Origin: Prevotellaceae bacterium
Lineage (GTDB): Bacteria; Bacteroidota; Bacteroidia; Bacteroidales; Bacteroidaceae
Assembly: GCA_030523505.1 (NCBI GenBank)
Contig: JAUNIK010000061.1
Span: 1-10,487, forward strand
Direction of reading: 5' to 3'
Length of the DNA stretch: 10,487 nucleotides
Each line of letters opens with the position of its first letter. Position 1 is the stretch's first letter. Shown here in pieces: positions 1 through 6,968 of this stretch. The position numbers were made by a program, and so were the translations under genes. The notes beneath the pieces were generated by a model, which searched no databases, was not told the DNA's origin, and worked only from the letters and a program-made list of their open reading frames with translations.

Positions 1-611
1 TGTCGGGAGTGAACGCCGTCCTGTCGCCGGAGTTGTATCTCATGCTCAAGGAACTCCGTCGCGAGGTGGCAGAGGAGAAGGATATTCCACCGTATGTGGT
101 ATTCCAGGATACCTCACTCGAGCAGATGGCAACCATGTATCCTATCACCGAAGAGGAGCTGTGCAATATCCCTGGCGTAGGAAAGGGCAAGGCAGCACGA
201 TTCGGTGCCGAGTTCCTGAAACTCATAAAGAAATACTGCGACGAGAACGAGATAGAACGTCCTGATGAGATTCGCGTGAAGAGTGTGGTCAACAAGTCGG
301 CAAAGAAACTGAAGATAATCGAGAAAATCGACCTTCACACCCCTCTCGACGAACTCGCAAAGACCATGGGCATGGAGTTCAGGGAACTGCTCGACGAGAT
401 GGACGCCATCGTTTACAGCGGTACGAAGTTGAGGATAGACTATTACATAGAGGAAGTTCTCGACGACGACCAGATAGACGACATCTATGATTACTTCTAT
501 GAAACCGACACCGACCGCATCAGTGTCGCCATGAAGGAATTGGGCGATTATTACACCGAAGAGCAGGTAGGATTGGTTCGACTGAAATTCCTCTCTGAAT
601 TGGCAAACTAA
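1..611 (+). CDS. recQ: RecQ-family ATP-dependent DNA helicase, C-terminal part (5' truncated)
   Basis: This is the 3' end of a gene that starts before the window; the frame is open from base 3 and ends at TAA 609-611. About 202 residues are visible. The first ~80 look like an HRDC domain, the helical DNA-binding module at the end of RecQ helicases: LYLMLKELRREVAEE, PPYVVFQDTSLEQMA, and the helix-hairpin-helix-like IPGVGKGKA. The next ~115 residues (from about RVKSVVNKSAKK) form a tail with a predicted helical, winged-helix-like character (TPLDELAKTMGMEFRELLDEM) and an acidic stretch, EEVLDDDQIDDIYDYF. It ends in VRLKFLSELAN. RecQ unwinds forked and recombination intermediates 3'-5' in the cytoplasm. 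The ATPase and RQC parts are outside the window, so catalytic residues cannot be checked. A GTG at 9 could serve as a start codon but lies inside the conserved domain and is not a real start. The assignment rests on the HRDC pattern. Confidence 0.85.
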   Translation, partial: SGVNAVLSPELYLMLKELRREVAEEKDIPPYVVFQDTSLEQMATMYPITEEELCNIPGVGKGKAARFGAEFLKLIKKYCDENEIERPDEIRVKSVVNKSAKKLKIIEKIDLHTPLDELAKTMGMEFRELLDEMDAIVYSGTKLRIDYYIEEVLDDDQIDDIYDYFYETDTDRISVAMKELGDYYTEEQVGLVRLKFLSELAN

Positions 612-693
612 ACCGAGTTTTCAGGCAAAAGTAACATAAATGTTAACTATTTCGGTTAAATTGCATTAATAACTTCATTTTCTTGCCCACAAA

Positions 694-718
694 GCACAAG
701 AATTTCAAATTTTTGTGC
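694..718. repeat. 25-bp near-perfect palindrome upstream of guaB (operator or recQ terminator candidate)
   Basis: Two 12-nt arms, GCACAAGAATTT (694-705) and AAATTTTTGTGC (707-718), flank a single C at 706. Eleven of 12 positions are complementary as DNA. The one exception (G700 opposite T712) becomes a G-U wobble in + strand RNA, so the + transcript can pair along the whole stem apart from the turn. The palindrome ends exactly where the guaB -7 box begins and covers the place where a -33 box would be expected. It is followed by TAATTTTG, a modest T-rich stretch. It could be a regulator-binding site over the guaB promoter, the transcription terminator of recQ, or both. Confidence 0.6.
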
Positions 719-726
719 TAATTTTG
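719..726 (+). promoter_or_regulatory. guaB promoter, Bacteroidota -7 box
   Basis: TAATTTTG matches the Bacteroidota -7 consensus TAnnTTTG. It would place the transcription start near 732, leaving a short AT-rich leader of about 17 nt before the ATG at 749. No TTTG is present at the expected -33 position (around 695-698), where the palindrome's left arm lies instead. This promoter may therefore be weak on its own or depend on a bound activator. Confidence 0.6.
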
Positions 727-748
727 CATCTAATAAACTCTATACACT

Positions 749-2227
749 ATGTCATCATTCGTAGAAGATAAAATTGTACTGGACGGTCTTACCTATGACG
801 ATGTCCTCCTTATTCCTGCTTATTCAGAGGTGCTCCCACGTGAAGTAAATCTCGGCACCAAGTTTTCACGCAACATCGAGTTGAAGGTTCCATTCGTGAC
901 CGCAGCTATGGATACTGTCACCGAGGCTCCGATGGCTATCGCTATCGCTCGCGAAGGTGGTATCGGTGTCATCCACAAGAATATGTCTATCGAGGAGCAG
1001 GCTCGTCAGGTGGCTATCGTAAAGCGTGCAGAGAACGGTATGATTTACGATCCTATCACAATCAAGGGCGGTTCAACCGTTGGCGATGCTCTCGATCTCA
1101 TGGCAGAATATCATATCGGTGGTATTCCTGTTGTTGACGATGAGGGCCATCTTGTAGGTATCGTCACCAACCGTGACCTCCGTTTCCAGCGTGATCTCAA
1201 CCGTAAGATTGACGAGGTGATGACTTCCGAGAATCTTATCGTAACACATCAGCAGACCGACCTCGATGCTGCATCACAGATTCTGATGGAGCACAGAATC
1301 GAGAAGTTGCCTGTTGTTGACGATGAGAACCACCTCATCGGTCTCATCACATACAAGGATATCACCAAGGCAAAGGATAAGCCAATGGCTTGTAAGGACA
1401 GCAAGGGTCGTCTGCGTGTAGCAGCCGGCGTTGGTGTTACTGCTGATACTTTCCAGAGAATGGAAGCCCTCGTGAAGGCTGGTGTTGACGCAATCGTCAT
1501 CGATACAGCTCACGGTCACTCAAAGGGTGTTATCGAGAAGGTACGCGAGGCAAAAGCAGCCTTCCCAAATGTTGACATCGTGGTAGGTAATATCGCTACC
1601 GGAGAGGCTGCAAAGGCATTGGTTGAGGCTGGTGCAGATGCAGTAAAGGTAGGTATCGGTCCTGGTTCTATCTGTACTACACGTGTCGTTGCCGGTGTCG
1701 GCGTTCCACAGCTCTCGGCAGTTTATGAGGTGGCAAAGGCTCTTCAGGGAACTGGTGTGCCTCTTATCGCTGATGGTGGTCTCCGTTATTCAGGTGATGT
1801 TGTGAAGGCTATCGCTGCTGGCGGCTACTGTGTAATGGTGGGTTCGCTCGTTGCTGGTACTGAGGAAGCTCCAGGCGAGACAATCCTTTACAACGGACGT
1901 AAGTTCAAGTCATACCGTGGTATGGGTTCACTCGAGGCAATGGAGAAGGGCTCTGCCGACCGTTACTTCCAGGGTGGTGTGAAGGAGACAAAGAAGCTCG
2001 TGCCAGAGGGAATCGCTGGTCGTGTGCCTTATAAGGGAACCGTTCAGGAGGTTATCTTCCAGCTCGTCGGTGGTCTCCGTGCAGGTATGGGCTACTGCGG
2101 TGCCGCAAACATCGAGAAGTTGCATGACGCTAAGTTCGTTCGCATCACTAATGCCGGCGTTCTTGAGAGTCACCCACACGAGGTGATCATCACAAGCGAG
2201 GCTCCAAACTACAGCCGTCCACAGTAA
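749..2227 (+). CDS. guaB: Inosine-5'-monophosphate dehydrogenase
   Basis: This cytoplasmic enzyme oxidises IMP to XMP with NAD+, the committed step of guanine nucleotide synthesis. The 492 residues match the usual bacterial length. The (beta/alpha)8 barrel is interrupted by a pair of CBS domains at about 98-205 ([40 protein letters not shown]). The NAD-side Asp lies in [11 protein letters not shown] (D252). The catalytic loop GPGSICTTR carries the nucleophile Cys309. The mobile flap has the Arg-Tyr dyad in ADRYFQ (R405-Y406), followed by [12 protein letters not shown]. All key residues are intact. The ATG at 749 is chosen because it gives the normal N-terminus ([18 protein letters not shown]) and sits just below a -7 box. 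The gap to the next gene is 49 nt with no terminator or promoter that I can see, so guaB probably heads the operon. In this family the CBS pair binds purine nucleotides and tunes activity. Confidence 0.98.
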   Translation: MSSFVEDKIVLDGLTYDDVLLIPAYSEVLPREVNLGTKFSRNIELKVPFVTAAMDTVTEAPMAIAIAREGGIGVIHKNMSIEEQARQVAIVKRAENGMIYDPITIKGGSTVGDALDLMAEYHIGGIPVVDDEGHLVGIVTNRDLRFQRDLNRKIDEVMTSENLIVTHQQTDLDAASQILMEHRIEKLPVVDDENHLIGLITYKDITKAKDKPMACKDSKGRLRVAAGVGVTADTFQRMEALVKAGVDAIVIDTAHGHSKGVIEKVREAKAAFPNVDIVVGNIATGEAAKALVEAGADAVKVGIGPGSICTTRVVAGVGVPQLSAVYEVAKALQGTGVPLIADGGLRYSGDVVKAIAAGGYCVMVGSLVAGTEEAPGETILYNGRKFKSYRGMGSLEAMEKGSADRYFQGGVKETKKLVPEGIAGRVPYKGTVQEVIFQLVGGLRAGMGYCGAANIEKLHDAKFVRITNAGVLESHPHEVIITSEAPNYSRPQ

Positions 2228-2276
2228 TGTGAAAAGGTTGTGGGGTTAGTTTCAATAAAAAACAATAACTGAAAAA

Positions 2277-3722
2277 ATGAATTTGAGAAAGCTTATTTCT
2301 GCTGCATTTATGTTCTGCGCCGTTACTGCAATGGCGCAGGATGTAAAGGATCCTGTGGTAATGACAATAAACGGTGTTCCTGTAACTCGTTCTGAATTTG
2401 AGTATTCTTACAACAAGAACAACTCTGAGGGGGTCATCGACAAGAAGACTGTCAATGAGTATGTTGACCTTTTCATCAACTATAAGTTGAAGGTGGCTGC
2501 CGCTCTTGACGCAAAGATGGATACACTGTTGTCGTTCAAGTCGGAGTTTGCTACATATCGCGACCAGCAGATTCGTCCTGCAATCATCACTGATGCAGAC
2601 GTTGAGGCAAAAGCTCGTGAGATTTATGCAGAGACTCAGCACCGTGTTGACAGTATGGGTGGACTGGTGAAACCTGCTCATATCCTTGTTCTTGCACGCC
2701 AGACTGCTACTGACGCAGAAGTGGCTGCAGCAAAGGCTAAGGCTGATTCCATCTATAATGTGCTGAAGGCTGCGTCGTTCGACAAGGAACTCTTCACAGA
2801 ATTGGCTAAGAAGCACTCTGAGGACCGTGGTTCTGTTCGCGACGGTGGTGAACTGCCTTGGTTGCAGAAGGGTCAGACACTCCCTGAGTTTGACGAGAAG
2901 GTTTTCTCAATGTCTGTTGGCGAAACATCGGCACCATTGAAGACTGCTGCCGGTTTCCATATCATCCAGTTGCGCGACAAGGGTGACTTCTTTCCTTACG
3001 ATTCAGTGCGCACCAATATCCTGACCTTTATTGAGCAGCGCGGAATCCGCAACCAGATTATCAACCAGCGTCTCGAAGAGATGGCGAAGGCACAGGGCCC
3101 TGCCGTTACTCCAGAGATGGTGCTTGCTCAGAAGCGCGAGCAGATGACAGCGGCTGATCCTGATTTGAAGAATCTCATTCAGGAATATCATGATGGACTG
3201 CTTCTCTACGAAATCAGCAATGTCAATGTATGGGACAAGGCTGCAAAGGATGAGGCTGGACTCGTGAAGTTCTTCAAGAAGAATAAGAAGAAGTACGCGT
3301 GGGATGAACCTCGTTTTAAAGGTATCGCATACCGTACAAAGGAAGTCGCTGACATTCAGGCTGTAAAGATGGCTGTCAAGGATCTTGCTTTCGATAAGTG
3401 GAACGAGAAGCTCCGTTCAACCTTCAACAACGATAGTGTTCTCCGCATTCGTGTAGAGAAAGGCGTGTTCAAGAAGGGCGACAACGCAATGGTTGATAAG
3501 TACGAGTTCGGAGAGAATGCTACCATCAAGGAGATGAAGGGCTATCCAAACACTGCTACCTACGGAAAGATTATCAAGGCACCAGAGGATTATACCGATG
3601 TCCGTGGTCTTGTAGTGGCTGACTATCAGGAGCAGCTTGAGGCTGCTTGGGTGGCAGAACTTCGTAAGAAGTATGTTGTAAAGGTGGATAAGGCTGTATT
3701 AAGTACAGTGAACAACCACTAA
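2277..3722 (+). CDS. Exported parvulin-type peptidyl-prolyl isomerase, SurA-like, single parvulin domain
   Basis: This is a predicted periplasmic chaperone/prolyl isomerase for outer-membrane proteins. The 481 residues begin with a signal peptide (RK, a hydrophobic core, then AMA|Q with cleavage after residue 20). A SurA N-terminal-type helical region follows (VVMTINGVPVTRSEFEYSY... YVDLFINYKLKVAAALD). One parvulin domain lies at about 132-232: KPAHILVLA, LAKKHSEDRGSVRDGGELPW, LPEFDEKVFSM, and GFHIIQL at the end. The remaining ~245 residues are basic and charged and I do not recognise a second parvulin domain there; they may be a divergent helical/chaperone domain. The ATG at 2277 is preceded by an A-rich run (TGAAAAA) instead of a Shine-Dalgarno, as is usual in this phylum. 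It is 15 nt upstream of a second isomerase gene, which points to joint work in outer-membrane assembly. The family call is firm; the exact clients are unknown. Confidence 0.9.
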   Translation: MNLRKLISAAFMFCAVTAMAQDVKDPVVMTINGVPVTRSEFEYSYNKNNSEGVIDKKTVNEYVDLFINYKLKVAAALDAKMDTLLSFKSEFATYRDQQIRPAIITDADVEAKAREIYAETQHRVDSMGGLVKPAHILVLARQTATDAEVAAAKAKADSIYNVLKAASFDKELFTELAKKHSEDRGSVRDGGELPWLQKGQTLPEFDEKVFSMSVGETSAPLKTAAGFHIIQLRDKGDFFPYDSVRTNILTFIEQRGIRNQIINQRLEEMAKAQGPAVTPEMVLAQKREQMTAADPDLKNLIQEYHDGLLLYEISNVNVWDKAAKDEAGLVKFFKKNKKKYAWDEPRFKGIAYRTKEVADIQAVKMAVKDLAFDKWNEKLRSTFNNDSVLRIRVEKGVFKKGDNAMVDKYEFGENATIKEMKGYPNTATYGKIIKAPEDYTDVRGLVVADYQEQLEAAWVAELRKKYVVKVDKAVLSTVNNH

Positions 3723-3737
3723 TATTCTATATTAATA

Positions 3738-5177
3738 ATGTGTATGAAGAAAACGAATAAGTTTTTTCTGATATTCATATCTCTTCTCGTCCTCGCAGGG
3801 ATGAGTGCAAGGGCGTCAAAGACTGCTCGCACAGTATTCGCGCAGGACTCTACCAAGAATGCTCGTCTGGATTTCGAGGCACCAGAGAATAGTGTCATCG
3901 ACGAGGTTATCTGGGTTGTTGGCGATGAGGCCATCCTCAAGTCAGATGTCGAGGCCTTCCGTTTGCAGGCTGAGACCGAGGGCGTTAAGTTCTCGGGAAA
4001 CCCTGATTTCCGTATACCGGAGGAACTGGCAGTGCAGAAACTCTTCCTGCATCAGGCTGCTATCGACTCAATCGAGGTGACCGAGGCTGAGATTGCAAGT
4101 GGTGTGGACCGTCAGGTGAACTATTGGATAAGTCTTATCGGTTCGCGTGAGAAACTCGAGGAGTATCGTAAGATGCCTATCAGTCAGATTCGCGAACAGA
4201 TGCATGATGACTTCAAGAACACCGAACTGGTGAGAAAGATGAAGGCAAAACTGGTAGAGGATGTGGCTATCACACCATCTGATGTGCGTAACTATTTCCG
4301 TTATCTTCCTGAGGATAGCATTCCTTATGTGCCAGAGGAGGTGGAAGTGGAGATTATCACCCGTCAGCCAAAGATCCTGCCTGAGGAGATAAACCGTATT
4401 AAGGATGAGTTGCGCAACTACACTGAGCGCGTGACAAACGGCGGTTCAAGTTTCGCTACATTGGCTCGCCTCTATTCGGAAGATCCTGGTTCGGCTCGTC
4501 AGGGCGGTGAACTCGGATATATGGGACGAGGCATGCTTGACCCTGCCTTCGCCCAGGTGGCATTCAACCTCACTGACCCTAAGAAGATATCAAAGATTGT
4601 TGAGAGTGAGTTCGGCTATCATATCATCCAACTTATCGACAAGCGCGGTGACAAGGTGAATGTACGCCATATTTTGAGAAAGCCTTCTGTTTCACAGGAG
4701 GAAATCCAGAATACGACTTTGCGACTTGACTCTATCGCTGATGAAATCCGTGCTGGAAAGTTCACTTTCGAGGATGCAGCGACATACATCTCGGATGACA
4801 AGGATACACGCAACAACCATGGTGTGATGGTGAATAGTACCGAGACATCGCGTACTTCACGTTTCCAGATGAAGGATCTCCCTACAGAAGTTGCTGCTGC
4901 AATAAAGGACCTGAAGGTCGGCGAGATTTCAAAGGCATTCACAATGGTTAATGCAAGAGGTAAGACCCAGGTGGCTATCGTGAAACTGAAGAATCGTGTC
5001 GAGGGTCATAAGGCTTCGATAACAGAAGACTTCCAGGTTTTGAAAGAGGTCGTTCTCGCCAAAGAGAATGATCGTGTGCTCCACGATTGGGTGGTGAACA
5101 AGATTAAGTCAACTTATGTTAGAATGAAGGATCGCTACAAGAATGGCGATTATGAATACGAAGGTTGGGTAAAGTAA
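3738..5177 (+). CDS. surA: SurA-like periplasmic peptidyl-prolyl isomerase with two parvulin domains
   Basis: This is a predicted periplasmic chaperone that helps fold outer-membrane beta-barrel proteins. The 479 residues begin with a signal peptide (KKTNKFF, a hydrophobic core, ARA|S with cleavage near residue 26). A SurA N-terminal domain follows (DEVIWVVGDEAILKSDVEAF; ELAVQKLFLHQAAIDSIEV). Parvulin domain 1, at about 202-299, is well conserved: FATLARLYSEDPGSARQGGELGYM, FGYHIIQLID. Parvulin domain 2, at about 307-418, starts with VNVRHIL but is degenerate: the GGxLG core is replaced by NNHGVMVN. It may be structural and not catalytic. The order N-domain, parvulin, parvulin, C-terminal segment is that of SurA. 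Two starts are possible, ATG 3738 and ATG 3744 (MKKTNKFF). The second gives the more typical signal peptide and would drop the unusual Met-Cys. The gene follows the single-domain paralogue by 15 nt and its stop codon touches the next start. Confidence 0.9.
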   Translation: MCMKKTNKFFLIFISLLVLAGMSARASKTARTVFAQDSTKNARLDFEAPENSVIDEVIWVVGDEAILKSDVEAFRLQAETEGVKFSGNPDFRIPEELAVQKLFLHQAAIDSIEVTEAEIASGVDRQVNYWISLIGSREKLEEYRKMPISQIREQMHDDFKNTELVRKMKAKLVEDVAITPSDVRNYFRYLPEDSIPYVPEEVEVEIITRQPKILPEEINRIKDELRNYTERVTNGGSSFATLARLYSEDPGSARQGGELGYMGRGMLDPAFAQVAFNLTDPKKISKIVESEFGYHIIQLIDKRGDKVNVRHILRKPSVSQEEIQNTTLRLDSIADEIRAGKFTFEDAATYISDDKDTRNNHGVMVNSTETSRTSRFQMKDLPTEVAAAIKDLKVGEISKAFTMVNARGKTQVAIVKLKNRVEGHKASITEDFQVLKEVVLAKENDRVLHDWVVNKIKSTYVRMKDRYKNGDYEYEGWVK

Positions 5178-6968
5178 TTGGAACGAAAAGATAAAATATC
5201 AACAATACATCGCGGGCATAGAATCACTTCGTTTGTGGTTCTATGCTTGTTTGTCCTATGTCTGCTTCAGGTCGCGTATGCCGCAAAACCAGTGAAGAAG
5301 GCACAGAAGAACGAGCGCGTGTATCTCATCCATTCCGACGAATTGTATTATGACATGTACGGCAAGAATCCTGACGCTCAGATTGTGAAGGGTAATGTGC
5401 GTTTCATGCATCAGGGAGGATACCTCAACTGCGACAGTGCATATTTCTATCAGCAGCAGAACTCAGTGAGGGCAATGGGACATGTGCATTTCACTCAGGG
5501 CGACACACTCTCGCTGACATGTGAACGTGGCTTCTACGATGGTCAGATGCAGATGATGGAAGCACGAAAGAATGTTGTCTTGAAGCATAGAAAGCAGACA
5601 TTGTACACTGATAGTCTCAACTACGACCGAATCTGGGAGAATGCCTATTTCTATGACGGAGGTAAACTCATCGATGGAAAGGATGTGCTCGTTGCTGACT
5701 GGGGATCGTATAATACCGCAACGAAGAAGGCTGTATTCTACTATCATGTTGTTATGACAAGCGAAGGCCAAAGAGTAGAAACCGATACACTCCATTATGA
5801 TACAGAGACATCTCTCGCTCATGTGCTCGGCCCTTCTGTAGTTACCAAGGACTCGATGATTATCAACACGCAGGACGGATATTTCGACAGTAAGTCGGAT
5901 AAGAGTCAACTCTATGGCCGTTCTACAGTTATAAACGGCAATAAAACCATTACTGGTGATAGCCTTTTCTATAACAGCGACACTGGTGATGCTGAAGGCT
6001 ATGGCAAGGTGGTGTATGTTGATGTGGAGAACAAGAATGAACTCTACGGTGATTATCTCCAGTATAATGAGAAAACCGGCTATGGATATGCTACTCTCAA
6101 TGCTCTAGTAAAAGACTATTCCCAGAAGGATACGTTGTACATGCATGGTGACTCCATAAAACTGTTTACATACAATATTGACACCGATTCTGTCTATCGT
6201 AAGGTGCACTGTTATAATAAGGTACGCGCGTATAGGGAGGATTTCCAAGCTATATGCGACTCTTTGGTGGGTGATTCCCGGGACTCATGCATGGTGATGT
6301 ACAAAGATCCTATCGTGTGGAATCTGGGACGTCAGGTTTTGGGTGAGGTCATCAGGGTATATTCTAACGATAGCACTATCCGCGAGGCACATATCATTGG
6401 TCAGGCGTTGTCTGTGGAGCGATGTGACGAAGAAGATCATTACAATCAGATTTCATCAAATGAAATTGATGCGTTCTTTACTGAGGGCGCGTTGCGACAT
6501 ATCTGTTGTGTTGGAAACGTTAAGGTGATTTATTATCCTGTTGACGAAAATGATAGCACCTTGATGCTTTTGAATTATACGGAAACGGACACATTGCGCA
6601 CGTATATGTCAGAGGATAGGCAGTTGGAAAAAATTTGGACCAGCAAGCATGTCAGTGATATGTACCCGATGACGCAGATTCCTCCGGAAAAGTATAAACT
6701 CCCGGAGTTTGCTTGGTTTGAGGAATTACGCCCTGTTGACAAAGACGACGTGTTTAATTGGCGTGGCAAGAAGGATGAGGAAAAGTTGAAGTCCTTGAAC
6801 AATGCCGCTCCACCTATGCAGACACTGAGGAAATCTGCGGCAGAACCTGCCCAGGAAAAGAAGGAAGAGACGGACGAAGAACAACCGTCAAAAGTACAGG
6901 CCGGAGAACTGGATAAAGATGCCGTGCCTGAAATAGAGAAACCAGAAGAATTATCGAAGAATGAGTGA
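5178..6968 (+). CDS. Exported OstA/LptA-like beta-jellyroll protein (lipopolysaccharide transport family)
   Basis: This is probably a periplasmic protein of the OstA/LptA family, whose members carry lipopolysaccharide across the periplasm. The 596 residues begin with a basic start, a hydrophobic segment (about 16-34) and a signal-peptidase-like site AYA|A near residue 35. From about residue 48 there are repeated OstA-type units that list a structure, a step and a modified state: YLIHSDELYYD, IVKGNVRF, YLNCDSAYFY, VRAMGHVHF, TLYTDSLNYDR, TDTLHYDTETSLAHVLG, ITGDSLFYNSDTGDAEGYG, LYGDYLQYN. These fit a long beta-jellyroll. The last ~55 residues are a charged low-complexity tail rich in E, K and P. 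The only usable start is TTG 5178: it directly follows the previous gene's TAA, in the same frame, and no ATG precedes the signal peptide. A GTG at 5235 would cut away the basic region. The protein is far longer than E. coli LptA (under 200 residues) and lacks an obvious outer-membrane barrel, so a direct LptD role is unlikely. Confidence 0.8.
   Translation: MERKDKISTIHRGHRITSFVVLCLFVLCLLQVAYAAKPVKKAQKNERVYLIHSDELYYDMYGKNPDAQIVKGNVRFMHQGGYLNCDSAYFYQQQNSVRAMGHVHFTQGDTLSLTCERGFYDGQMQMMEARKNVVLKHRKQTLYTDSLNYDRIWENAYFYDGGKLIDGKDVLVADWGSYNTATKKAVFYYHVVMTSEGQRVETDTLHYDTETSLAHVLGPSVVTKDSMIINTQDGYFDSKSDKSQLYGRSTVINGNKTITGDSLFYNSDTGDAEGYGKVVYVDVENKNELYGDYLQYNEKTGYGYATLNALVKDYSQKDTLYMHGDSIKLFTYNIDTDSVYRKVHCYNKVRAYREDFQAICDSLVGDSRDSCMVMYKDPIVWNLGRQVLGEVIRVYSNDSTIREAHIIGQALSVERCDEEDHYNQISSNEIDAFFTEGALRHICCVGNVKVIYYPVDENDSTLMLLNYTETDTLRTYMSEDRQLEKIWTSKHVSDMYPMTQIPPEKYKLPEFAWFEELRPVDKDDVFNWRGKKDEEKLKSLNNAAPPMQTLRKSAAEPAQEKKEETDEEQPSKVQAGELDKDAVPEIEKPEELSKNE

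Noticed and set aside
611..657. AACCGA/TCGGTT inverted repeat as a recQ terminator
   Set aside because: Only 6 bp with a 35-nt loop and no following T run; the palindrome at 694-718 is a better candidate.
2228..2276. A promoter or terminator between guaB and the first isomerase
   Set aside because: No TAnnTTTG box and no stem followed by a T run was found in these 49 nt, so co-transcription is the simpler reading.
2190..2816. A 208-codon open frame on the minus strand across the guaB/isomerase junction
   Set aside because: It lies antisense to two firmly identified genes, is rich in Cys, Ser and Leu as expected of a shadow frame, and matches no family I know.
5463..5909. A 148-codon minus-strand open frame inside the OstA-like gene
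   Set aside because: Antisense shadow of a well-supported coding region with no signal peptide, motif or promoter.
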